Below the pieces are notes generated by a model, which saw nothing but the letters and a program-made list of their open reading frames with translations, was not told the origin of the DNA and ran no database searches. A DNA stretch of 6,273 bases from FEN-987 sp035524675 (GTDB lineage Archaea; Thermoproteota; Bathyarchaeia; 40CM-2-53-6). Below are positions 1 to 5,484 of this stretch, piece by piece; positions within the stretch are counted from its first letter, which is position 1, and each line of letters starts with the position of its first letter. Position numbers and translations under genes: made by a program. The stretch covers positions 1 through 6,273 of the forward strand of contig DATKOK010000168.1 in the NCBI GenBank assembly GCA_035524675.1. Direction: 5' to 3'.

Positions 1-320
1 CAGGATATCTCTGTTGATCCCGGCTGAGTTTCGGATAAGTCCATGCTCGTCTCCATTTTAATCGAGACGCCAGCCCCCCCGCCGTCGGCTTGAAACCTGA
101 CATGTGATGGAGGATTTTGCTCGAGCAGTGTAAACGTGAACTTGAAATTGGCCTTGAAGAAAGAAAATCCCGCCTGCAAGGTTACGACAAATGTGTTCGC
201 ATCCTTGACTTCGAACTGTTGAAGACCGGGGAGACATTCAGCTACCCGTTCTGGATTCGATATGAGCTCCCAGACGTCGTTTCGGCTGGACTCGAGCGCG
301 TATTTTCCTTCTAAGTGCAA
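1..320 (-). CDS. coxG: CoxG-like SRPBCC family protein (3' end outside window)
   Basis: The minus frame from a TTG at 320 stays open to the window edge (106 codons), so the C-terminus is missing. It begins M-H-L-E-G-K-Y and continues with DVWELISNPERVAECLPG, matching the family start pattern (M-x-L-E-G-x-Y ... VW-x-L-x-[DN]-P-x-x-x-x-x-C-x-PG) of CoxG/PF06240 proteins. A later glycine-rich stretch, ADGGGAGVSI (about residues 80-90), fits the family's GKGGAG region. CoxG proteins carry a helix-grip lipid-binding-like fold and were named for aerobic CO dehydrogenase clusters, where they have been tied to membrane docking and quinone contact; many archaeal members have no CO dehydrogenase beside them, and none is visible here. 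An in-frame TAA lies directly before the TTG, so this is the first possible start. It lies 104 nt downstream of the QueT-like gene on the same strand. Family assignment is fairly sure; the role is unknown. Confidence 0.8.
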   Translation of the reverse strand, partial: MHLEGKYALESSRNDVWELISNPERVAECLPGLQQFEVKDANTFVVTLQAGFSFFKANFKFTFTLLEQNPPSHVRFQADGGGAGVSIKMETSMDLSETQPGSTEIS

Positions 321-344
321 TTATACTCTGTTCGTTAGTGACTC

Positions 345-371
345 TTTGGGTTAAATGATCTTTCGATAAGA
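345..371 (-). promoter_or_regulatory. Weak TATA-like region upstream of the CoxG-like gene
   Basis: Reading on the minus strand, a purine-rich stretch (CGAAAGATC) followed by ATTTAA lies about 30-35 nt before the TTG at 320. This is near the place expected for a BRE/TATA pair feeding a short leader. The match is poor, and the 104-nt gap could equally be an internal operon spacer. Confidence 0.25.
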
Positions 372-424
372 TGACCGGTCTTCGCTCGAGTTAGTTTCCT
401 CTTCGCTGTATCCAAGTTTGATTG

Positions 425-907
425 TTAATACTTGGAAGGGATTTTTGCGTTCTTCGGCAGGATCTTTCTCACTGCAATTAGGTAACCCAGGTAGCCGATG
501 AAAACTGCAACCGATTGGCCGGCGAACGCGGAATAGGCTGCGACCGTGGGGGGTATTCCGCTTACAATCGGTAGCATATAGGCCAGCCATAGAGATGTCA
601 GGATCACGTACACTACGCATCCGGCGAAGGTGTTGAACTTTCGTGCGTAATACACTACGAGTAGTCCTATGAACGAGATCGCGGGCGAGACCATGCCTAT
701 CGGCGTGACTTGGAATCCGATCCCTGCGATGAACTGTCCGAGCGTTAAGCCGAAAACTGCGGGCAGACCGAAGATTGCAACGAAAGCTGTGGGAATCACT
801 CCGATCTCGATATGGTAGGCTAAGAAGAGTAACTTGGGTAGGCCGAGGGTTGAAGCTGCGTATACAGCGGCGAAGATGACGAAAGTCCCGAAATCCTCTA
901 ACTTCAC
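425..907 (-). CDS. Small multi-pass membrane protein, QueT/ECF S-component-like
   Basis: This is a 160-residue, very hydrophobic protein with five or six predicted membrane segments (about 7-30, 35-53, 56-68, 70-88, 94-115, 120-147) and a short basic tail. The pattern A-x-Y-x-A-x-T near the start, then GLTLGQFIAGIG (about 53-64), and a final glycine-containing helix after an I-P-P turn (118-120) resembles QueT-type substrate-binding S-components of energy-coupling factor transporters, which are of similar length. In that family the protein binds a vitamin-like substrate (queuosine precursors for QueT) and works with a shared ATPase module; no such module is in the window. The start is GTG at 907, overlapping the subunit III stop as GTGA, with a G-rich Shine-Dalgarno-like stretch just upstream, so translation is probably coupled to the oxidase gene. 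An alternative is an unrecognised oxidase accessory protein that only looks like an S-component. Confidence 0.5.
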   Translation of the reverse strand: MKLEDFGTFVIFAAVYAASTLGLPKLLFLAYHIEIGVIPTAFVAIFGLPAVFGLTLGQFIAGIGFQVTPIGMVSPAISFIGLLVVYYARKFNTFAGCVVYVILTSLWLAYMLPIVSGIPPTVAAYSAFAGQSVAVFIGYLGYLIAVRKILPKNAKIPSKY

Positions 908-1728
908 GCTACTCTACCCCCTTGCCACATCAACGCGAACAGGAACAGCCAGATGATGTGAACAAAATGCCAGTACGTGGATGTCGCTTCAACGAACCCG
1001 TGGTTCTTCGGAGAGTATTGACCCATCAATGCGCGTACGTCCGTATAGCAATACGCGATGACTCCAACCAAGACGTGCGCTCCGTGAATGCCAGTTAGAA
1101 GATAGAAGGTTGCACCGAAAAAGTTGGTTGAAGGCGTCAAAATGTTGTTCAGGATCAGATGAGGCCATTCGAATCCGAACTGAAGAATGGGGAATAACGC
1201 ACCGAGCATAGTGGTCCCGATGAGGCCTGCCTTGAAGGCCCTCATTCTTCCATGCTTCAACTGCCAAATCGCCCATTCTACAAGAATGCTGCTCGAGATG
1301 AGGATCAACGTTTGTGCACGAGCAATGAGATCGTCGAGTATCGGAGTTCCAGGCGGAGGCCAAATTGCAAATTGTTCTCGGATAGCGAAGTACATCGCGA
1401 ATGCTCCACCAAAGAGTAAGAGCTCCGTCATTATGATTATCTGAATCGTCAAATTGATGTCAACAGGAAAGGCTCCGACGAGTGTGTCCCTGGGAATTCT
1501 GCCTAACTTGGAAAGTGTTGAAGACCAGTTGCGAGTGTCGCTATACAGAAAACCTCCCAGAATCAATGCCGAAGCAGAAACCAACAGGAAACCGGCGACC
1601 AACATCACTCCTTTCATGAGGAAGAAGAACCCAACTGCCGAGAGCCCAGTCGCGAACGCAATCAATGCTGGCCATATGCTGCTCTCATACTGGCCAGTAT
1701 CGTGCGAGGCCTCAGCGGCATCCCCCAT
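904..1728 (-). CDS. coxC: Heme-copper oxidase subunit III
   Basis: The product is 274 residues with seven membrane helices, the long form of subunit III, which supports subunit I and helps proton uptake without binding redox metals. Visible landmarks are the first helix SIWPALIAF (17-25), TELLLFGGAF with the conserved Glu102, WPPPGTP (123-129), FYLLTGIHGAHVLVG with His215 and His218, and YWHFVHIIWLFLF (252-264). His257 stands where most family members have Asp (WHFVD). I place the start at ATG 1728: a GGAGG lies 9 nt before it and a strong TATA box about 38 nt before it. A longer reading from ATG 1803 would put that promoter inside the coding region and add 25 residues, including several basic ones, with no family match. 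The gene is separated from subunits I and II by an opposite-strand gene and so has its own promoter. Its end overlaps the QueT-like gene by 4 nt. Confidence 0.93.
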   Translation of the reverse strand: MGDAAEASHDTGQYESSIWPALIAFATGLSAVGFFFLMKGVMLVAGFLLVSASALILGGFLYSDTRNWSSTLSKLGRIPRDTLVGAFPVDINLTIQIIIMTELLLFGGAFAMYFAIREQFAIWPPPGTPILDDLIARAQTLILISSSILVEWAIWQLKHGRMRAFKAGLIGTTMLGALFPILQFGFEWPHLILNNILTPSTNFFGATFYLLTGIHGAHVLVGVIAYCYTDVRALMGQYSPKNHGFVEATSTYWHFVHIIWLFLFALMWQGGRVA

Positions 1729-1737
1729 TTTCAAAAA

Positions 1738-1742
1738 CCTCC
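1738..1742 (-). promoter_or_regulatory. Shine-Dalgarno site of subunit III
   Basis: GGAGG on the minus strand, 9 nt before ATG 1728. It decides the start codon against the in-frame ATG at 1803, which lies upstream of the TATA box. Confidence 0.6.
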
Positions 1743-1761
1743 AGCCCAGCCGCACTGCACG

Positions 1762-1778
1762 AAATATAAGTGTTTTCG
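1762..1778 (-). promoter_or_regulatory. BRE/TATA promoter of subunit III
   Basis: The minus strand reads CGAAAACA followed by CTTATATTT (1770-1762), a good archaeal BRE plus TATA box. With the usual spacing of about 25 nt the transcript would start near 1740, giving a leader of about 12 nt that still holds part of the GGAGG ribosome binding site. Confidence 0.7.
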
Positions 1779-1794
1779 GAGTCGTTAGGGAGCC

Positions 1795-1812
1795 ACTTGA
1801 CATAAGTCAAGT
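1795..1812. promoter_or_regulatory. 18-bp inverted repeat between divergent promoters (candidate operator)
   Basis: ACTTGAC-ATAA-GTCAAGT is a perfect 7-bp inverted repeat with a 4-nt spacer. It touches the BRE of the rightward promoter and ends 17 bp upstream of the BRE of the leftward promoter, which is a natural place for a dimeric regulator to act on both. It is not followed by a T-run and is not inside a transcript end, so a terminator is unlikely. Confidence 0.5.
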
Positions 1813-1824
1813 CGAATTTTATTA
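1811..1824 (+). promoter_or_regulatory. BRE/TATA promoter of the 1852 gene
   Basis: GTCGAA followed by TTTTATTA is centred about 32 nt before ATG 1852. Standard spacing predicts a transcript start near 1846, so the mRNA would be almost leaderless; no Shine-Dalgarno sequence is visible before the ATG. Confidence 0.6.
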
Positions 1825-1851
1825 GCGACTGCTTGCTTTCCCACACAGCAG

Positions 1852-2745
1852 ATGAAATTGAACTCACGAAGGCTATACCAAATCATCGGCATAGTGTGCG
1901 GGTTCGCGCTCGTCGACTACGGCTTCAATTTCATCGCCCTTGGACTACCCGGAGCCCGTGAGATGACGTCACAATTTATCGGCGTCAACCTGCTGCTTGG
2001 AGGATCAGTGGTCATTTTCATTTCGATATTCTTCTTACTCAGGCCATCTCAATCACCAGTACCAACTCCGGCCCAAGCAGGGGCACCTCCGAGTATCGGG
2101 ATTGAGACGGTTGTAGAGGAACAGACTCCTCCACAATTTCGGTTCTACAAGAATATTCAGTACATTGGTTACTTCATGACCGCGCTTGGGCTCTTCTCTG
2201 CTGCAGATCTATTGCTTCAGGTCTTCATCTACCAAACGTACAATGAAGCTCGATGGTGGGTTGACATACTGCTAGTCGTATTTGGAGTGTTAGCGTATGC
2301 CATTTTCGTTTCACTCGGTCACATAGGAGCTCAGGAGGAGAGGGCACTCGTCACTTCACAACCTGTCCTGACACCAGCGGATACAGCCACAATGGGAGAT
2401 ACTGCGGCTCCTACCGTAGAGTCAAGAGCTCTCGTCCCGGATACGTTCGATTTGCAATTAGATCAATTCTCACGGTCGTCGAGCGGAGAATTTGAGCGCA
2501 AATTATCCGACAATACCTATGATATGGTTAGTGTACGGCCTGAAATGGTCAATGTTTGGAGGGAGAATCGAACAGAGATGCGGTCCTCGTACTTGGCTGG
2601 GCCCTATGAAATAAGCTCAGAGGTCTTGAAGGAGCATGCTAAACTAGGCGAACCAATCCGAATCGGCATCCTCTCGATCTCAAATGAAGCAGTACAAGAA
2701 CTGCTCAACATGCAGCGAGAACTACACGCGCAGGTCGCGAGTTAG
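1852..2745 (+). CDS. Unrecognised four-helix membrane protein with soluble C-terminal region
   Basis: I do not recognise this 297-residue protein. It has two pairs of membrane helices (about 8-30 and 40-63; 101-126 and 136-157). The pairs are joined by a Pro/Ala-rich linker with an acidic patch (about 66-98). A soluble C-terminal half (about 160-297) begins with a Ser/Thr/Ala/Pro-rich stretch (165-195) and ends in a mixed charged region and a probable helix rich in Leu, Gln and Glu (about 278-294). No cysteine pairs, histidine clusters or nucleotide-binding loops stand out; the only cysteine is at residue 16, in the first helix. It has its own promoter and diverges from subunit III, sharing the inverted repeat, and its 3' end converges on the oxidase operon with 6 nt to spare. 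Location suggests a link to respiration or membrane state, but that is only inference. A real gene is likely from length, promoter and composition. Confidence 0.8.
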   Translation: MKLNSRRLYQIIGIVCGFALVDYGFNFIALGLPGAREMTSQFIGVNLLLGGSVVIFISIFFLLRPSQSPVPTPAQAGAPPSIGIETVVEEQTPPQFRFYKNIQYIGYFMTALGLFSAADLLLQVFIYQTYNEARWWVDILLVVFGVLAYAIFVSLGHIGAQEERALVTSQPVLTPADTATMGDTAAPTVESRALVPDTFDLQLDQFSRSSSGEFERKLSDNTYDMVSVRPEMVNVWRENRTEMRSSYLAGPYEISSEVLKEHAKLGEPIRIGILSISNEAVQELLNMQRELHAQVAS

Positions 2746-2751
2746 AAATCG

Positions 2752-2841
2752 CTAGCGGGTAAGTATCGCCCGTAAGATTATTCCAACAACAGCAATTGCA
2801 GTAATCGTGAACCCAATCGCTACGACCTGTTCCTTCGACAA
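2752..2841 (-). CDS. 29-residue single-helix membrane miniprotein
   Basis: A short minus frame starts at TTG 2841, only 2 nt after the ctaA stop (TAG-GA-TTG), and ends at TAG 2752-2754. It reads MSKEQ, then an uninterrupted hydrophobic stretch of about 22 residues (6-27, including AIGFTITAIAVVGIIL), then a basic end (T-R). This is the classic shape of a small single-pass protein with a charged start and a positive tail. GGGAGG lies inside the last codons of ctaA, 11 nt before the TTG, and could serve as its ribosome binding site. Tiny single-helix subunits are known in heme-copper oxidases, for example subunit IIa of the Thermus ba3 enzyme (34 residues) and bacterial subunit IV types, so an oxidase or CtaA partner is plausible. 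I see no sequence identity that proves it, and a chance frame of this length is possible. Confidence 0.5.
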   Translation of the reverse strand: MSKEQVVAIGFTITAIAVVGIILRAILTR

Positions 2842-2843
2842 TC

Positions 2844-3296
2844 CTATCTGAGCCTCCCTGGATTACTGAACGAGAATATGGACGTTATGAGTGCGGACGC
2901 GAAGACGAGTGTAGCCATCCCAAGATGTGCAGTAACAACAACGGGAAGAGTTCTCGTCTGTACCGTCAGCATCCCTAATGTAATCTGCGCAAGCAGAAGA
3001 ACGAAGGTCAACGTGGCAAAGAGCGTGACCCTGCCCATGCGCTTGTAGAACTTCCAAGCCATCAGCATGGTTGCGATAACCGCTATGGTGACCTCAATCG
3101 TCCAGACGCGGTGAGTAAACTCGATGAGGACGCTAATCGTAAGGTTCGGTAAGACTTGACCGTTGCAGAGAGGCCAATCGGGACAGGCTAGACCAGAATC
3201 TGTGGAGGCAACAAGCCCCCCGAGAACTATCAGCACGTAGATTGAAAGGGCTGTTACCACTGACATTCCTTGGAATGTCCGGCTCTTCACTTCCAT
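2844..3296 (-). CDS. ctaA: Compact heme A synthase (CtaA/COX15 family)
   Basis: The protein has 150 residues and four membrane helices, half the size of the eight-helix bacterial CtaA, as described for compact archaeal CtaA. It converts heme O to heme A by oxidising the C8 methyl group, supplying the oxidase encoded just upstream. Visible landmarks: GLACPDWPLCNG with a cysteine pair (Cys38, Cys44) in the first outside loop, IEFTHR with Glu59 and His62, and VTAHLGMA with His124. The Glu and the two His are the heme-binding/catalytic positions of the family; a single half supplies two His, so a dimer would be needed to mimic the full-length enzyme. I chose ATG 3296, which overlaps the subunit I stop by 10 nt; a TTG at 3329 would add 11 residues inside the subunit I gene. 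No heme O synthase (ctaB) gene is in the window. Confidence 0.92.
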   Translation of the reverse strand: MEVKSRTFQGMSVVTALSIYVLIVLGGLVASTDSGLACPDWPLCNGQVLPNLTISVLIEFTHRVWTIEVTIAVIATMLMAWKFYKRMGRVTLFATLTFVLLLAQITLGMLTVQTRTLPVVVTAHLGMATLVFASALITSIFSFSNPGRLR

Positions 3297-4768
3297 GGGT
3301 CCCCAGTTATTTTGGGTCCACGAAGCCAACTGAACACTAAATTCGCTACTAGAATCAACACGCCAATTCCAATCAGAAACCCGGAAATCGAGGCGAGCAA
3401 GTTAGGCGTCGCATACTGGATCGGATAAGTGTACCAACGGCGGGGCATGCCCTCCAGACCTAGAAGAAGCATCGTTGAGAACAAGATGTATATTCCGACT
3501 TCGGTTATGACGAATTGAATGTTCCCCCATTTCTCGCTGTACATTTTGCCCGTCATGTAAGGGAAGTAGAAGTACAAGCCAGCGAACAATGCCTGGGTTG
3601 ACGCGCCTAACAGCATCAGATGCAGGTGTCCAACCACCCAGTAGGTATCATGCAGCAGGTAGTCGACTGGGATCGCGGCTTGGAACACTCCAGTTGCACC
3701 TGCGAAGAAGAACGTGGAAATGAACGCGATGGCATACTTCATGGGCACTTTAAGACTAATCTTCCCCCCGATCATGGTGCCTATCCAGTTGAACACTTTG
3801 ATGCCAGATGGTACGGCGATAGCGAGTGTCATTGCCATGAACGGAAACCTAGCGATGTCGGAGAGGCCTGATGTGAACATGTGATGTGCCCAGACGCCGA
3901 AACCGAACACTCCGATCATGATGCCGGAGCCAGCGACCATACCGTAACCGAAGATCGGTTTGTGGGAAAGTGCGGGTACAATTTCTGAAATAATTCCGAA
4001 GGCAGGTATAATCATAATGTACACTTCAGGGTGACCAAAGAACCAGAAGAGATGTTGCCACATCAACGGGTCACCGCCCAGTTGTGGAATAAAGAATCCC
4101 GTTCCCAGATTTCTGTCCAGCAGAAGCATTATCAGAGCAGCAGAGAGGACTGGCGTGGCACCTATGATCAGAAATGAGTTTACCAGAATCATCCAAACGA
4201 AGAGCGACATATTCCGAAACATAACGCCGGGAGCTCGCATCTTGTATATCGTCAGAATGAAGTTAATTGCACCAAGCACTGAAGAGGTTCCAAGAACGAT
4301 CAACCCAAGGAGCCAAAGGTCAATTCCGTAACCGGGGGAATAAGCAGACAATGGCGCGTACCCGCTCCACCCAGCATCTGGCAGCCCCGCCCAGATGAGA
4401 ACGCCACCCACTGGGAATAGCCAATAGCTCAACGCGTTCAATCTAGGGAAGTACATATCTTCGGCACCAATGAGCTTTGGCACAAGGTAATTTCCAAAGC
4501 CCACGAGACATGGTATAACCCAGAGAAAGATCATCGTCGTGCCGTGAGTGGTGAAGAGGCTGTCATAAATCTCAGGAGTCACCACCGCGTTGCCTGGTTC
4601 GGCCAACTGGGTCCTGATTAGCAGGGCGGCTACCCCGCCCATTATGAAGAAGAAGAACGAAGTTGTAATGTACAGTATGCCAATGTCCGTGTGATGCGTT
4701 GTTGTTAGGATGCCTCTGATGCTTGTGTAGAACGCTGGCTTCTCTTTCTCTTTCAGCGCTGTCTGCAA
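3287..4768 (-). CDS. coxA: Heme-copper oxidase catalytic subunit I, A1 type
   Basis: The 493-residue, roughly 12-helix protein holds the low-spin heme and the heme-CuB centre where oxygen is reduced to water. All metal ligands are visible: His75 (TTHGTTMIF) and His383 for the low-spin heme, His381 for the high-spin heme (GHLHL), and His246, His295 and His296 for CuB. HPEVY (246-250) gives the Tyr250 that cross-links to the CuB His and Glu248 of the D-channel. Asn93, Asp104 and Asn111 complete the D-channel, and Lys324 in SGIKVFNW marks the K-channel. This set assigns the A1 subfamily of proton-pumping oxidases. The start is TTG 4768: an in-frame TGA precedes it directly, and AGGGAG lies 8 nt upstream; the ATG at 4775 is out of frame. 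The stop overlaps ctaA, and the gap from subunit II is 12 nt. Confidence 0.98.
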   Translation of the reverse strand: MQTALKEKEKPAFYTSIRGILTTTHHTDIGILYITTSFFFFIMGGVAALLIRTQLAEPGNAVVTPEIYDSLFTTHGTTMIFLWVIPCLVGFGNYLVPKLIGAEDMYFPRLNALSYWLFPVGGVLIWAGLPDAGWSGYAPLSAYSPGYGIDLWLLGLIVLGTSSVLGAINFILTIYKMRAPGVMFRNMSLFVWMILVNSFLIIGATPVLSAALIMLLLDRNLGTGFFIPQLGGDPLMWQHLFWFFGHPEVYIMIIPAFGIISEIVPALSHKPIFGYGMVAGSGIMIGVFGFGVWAHHMFTSGLSDIARFPFMAMTLAIAVPSGIKVFNWIGTMIGGKISLKVPMKYAIAFISTFFFAGATGVFQAAIPVDYLLHDTYWVVGHLHLMLLGASTQALFAGLYFYFPYMTGKMYSEKWGNIQFVITEVGIYILFSTMLLLGLEGMPRRWYTYPIQYATPNLLASISGFLIGIGVLILVANLVFSWLRGPKITGDPWK

Positions 4769-4776
4769 TCAGCATA

Positions 4777-4782
4777 CTCCCT
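4777..4782 (-). promoter_or_regulatory. Shine-Dalgarno site of subunit I
   Basis: AGGGAG on the minus strand, 8 nt before the TTG at 4768 and overlapping the TAG stop of the CuA subunit (4781-4783). It supports the TTG start and suggests coupling to translation of subunit II. Confidence 0.65.
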
Positions 4783-5257
4783 AAGGTGTTACTACGAGTT
4801 GACCCAACATTGTGTAGTGTCCAGTACCGCAGAATTGTGTACATTCAATCCGATAGGTACCCGGTTGGTCCACTTGAATCCATGTGTGGTTAATATGGCC
4901 CGGAATTGCGTCGATGTGAATGCCGAGTTCGTAAATGAAGAAACTATGGGCAACGTCTAGTGATACTATTTCAAGTTGGACGGCTTGTCCCGCTTTCAAA
5001 TATAGATAATTCTGAGTCGTCGTCCCGTTTGGGTAATTGATTGCTGTTCCGTTCGGGTAGGTGATAGAAGACCCGTTTGGGTATTGAAATGTCCAGTAGA
5101 ATGTTCGAGCTATCACCTTGATCGTTTCCGTCGCGGTCGGAGGCGGCGTGTCTATCGCGACAAGGTTGAATCCAGCTACCACGCCGATATACCCGAGAAC
5201 TACTGACGTAATTAAAATCGACATGATTTCGATCGCGTGAGTTTTCGATACCATCAC
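4781..5257 (-). CDS. coxB: Oxidase subunit II, C-terminal part: second helix plus CuA domain
   Basis: The 158-residue protein has one membrane helix (about 10-36) and an outward-facing cupredoxin domain. HAIEIMSIL (7-15) matches the region that opens the second helix of ordinary subunit II. The CuA site is complete: His104 (AHSFF), Cys139, Gln141, Cys143, His147 and Met150 in CTQFCGTGHYTM. Gln141 replaces the commoner Glu, as in the Thermus ba3 enzyme, where the residue binds through its backbone. The domain accepts electrons from a soluble carrier and passes them to subunit I. A three-fold YPNG repeat (59-82) precedes the copper fold. The first helix normally found in subunit II is absent and is encoded by the gene upstream. 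The start is GTG 5257 (GTGA overlap) or ATG 5254 (TGATG); both suit translational coupling. Confidence 0.95.
   Translation of the reverse strand: MMVSKTHAIEIMSILITSVVLGYIGVVAGFNLVAIDTPPPTATETIKVIARTFYWTFQYPNGSSITYPNGTAINYPNGTTTQNYLYLKAGQAVQLEIVSLDVAHSFFIYELGIHIDAIPGHINHTWIQVDQPGTYRIECTQFCGTGHYTMLGQLVVTP
5012..5083 (-). repeat. Three tandem 24-nt units inside the CuA subunit gene
   Basis: Three in-frame 24-nt units encode YPNGSSIT, YPNGTAIN and YPNGTTTQ (residues 59-82). Each has TACCC[AG]AACGG at its head and drifts at its tail. Each unit carries an N-G-[ST] sequon, so this outside loop offers up to three N-glycosylation sites; a fourth sequon, N-H-T, is at residue 123. Most subunit II proteins show a single F-x-YPNG turn here, so the extra copies look like tandem duplication. 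Confidence 0.85.
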
Positions 5258-5484
5258 TGTGCCCCCTTTCTTTCTGGTTTCTCACGATACCGTATAATCG
5301 CGTAGAACAAAAGGCCGAAAACAACAATCCCGACTACGATGCCGATCATGAGGATCTGATTGAACAAGGCCCATTCTCTCTCTACCTGAGGGGACTGAGC
5401 TGAAGCCGATGGAAGTAAACCCACAATGAATGCGAGAATACTACTTGTCACGCCCAACACTAAGCGTACGGAACGGAATTTCAA
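5254..5484 (-). CDS. Oxidase subunit II, N-terminal part: signal peptide plus first helix
   Basis: The 76-residue protein has a signal peptide (basic start K-F-R-S-V-R, hydrophobic core 8-25, likely cut after A-S-A at 29), a short outside segment, one membrane helix (about 42-65) and a basic tail R-Y-R-E-K-P. The pattern EWALFNQILMIGIVVG then VVFGLLFYAIIRYR is that of the first helix of ordinary subunit II. The next gene supplies the second helix and CuA domain, so the pair together make one normal subunit II of about 234 residues. The start is TTG 5484; an in-frame TGA lies two codons before it. The end overlaps the CuA gene by 1 or 4 nt. This is the first gene of the operon. The split could be real, a programmed frameshift or a one-base error (see the heptamer entry). 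Confidence 0.85.
   Translation of the reverse strand: MKFRSVRLVLGVTSSILAFIVGLLPSASAQSPQVEREWALFNQILMIGIVVGIVVFGLLFYAIIRYREKPERKGAQ
5263..5269 (-). other. Slippery heptamer A_AAG_GGG at the subunit II split
   Basis: In the frame of the upstream gene the minus strand reads AGA-AAG-GGG-GCA-CAG-TGA, so A_AAG_GGG has the exact X_XXY_YYZ phase for a -1 slip, 6 nt before the TGA. A -1 shift continues as GGC-ACA-GTG-ATG, which is the frame of the CuA gene, giving a fused subunit II. The same five-G run is also a likely place for a one-base sequencing or assembly error. Confidence 0.5.

Noticed and set aside
117..314. Open frame of 65 codons on the plus strand
   Set aside because: It lies antisense to the CoxG-like gene, whose minus frame has clear family motifs.
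1729..1803. 25-residue N-terminal extension of subunit III from ATG 1803
   Set aside because: It contains the strong TATA box, and the ATG at 1728 has a well-spaced GGAGG and matches the family start better.
1454..1825. Plus-strand frame of 123 codons
   Set aside because: It is a shadow of subunit III; the predicted product is low-complexity polar sequence with no family features.
2742..2760. Terminator between the convergent gene ends
   Set aside because: Only 6 nt separate the stop of the plus gene from that of the miniprotein, and I see no T-run or stable hairpin there.
3620..3871. Plus-strand frame of 83 codons
   Set aside because: It is antisense to the most conserved part of subunit I.
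4572..4844. Minus-strand frame using ATG 4775 upstream of subunit I
   Set aside because: It is out of frame with subunit I and overlaps the ends of two well-supported genes; the TTG start with AGGGAG explains the region.
5012..5083. Tandem 24-nt units considered as a CRISPR or intergenic satellite
   Set aside because: The units are contiguous without spacers, in frame, and encode a sensible protein loop.
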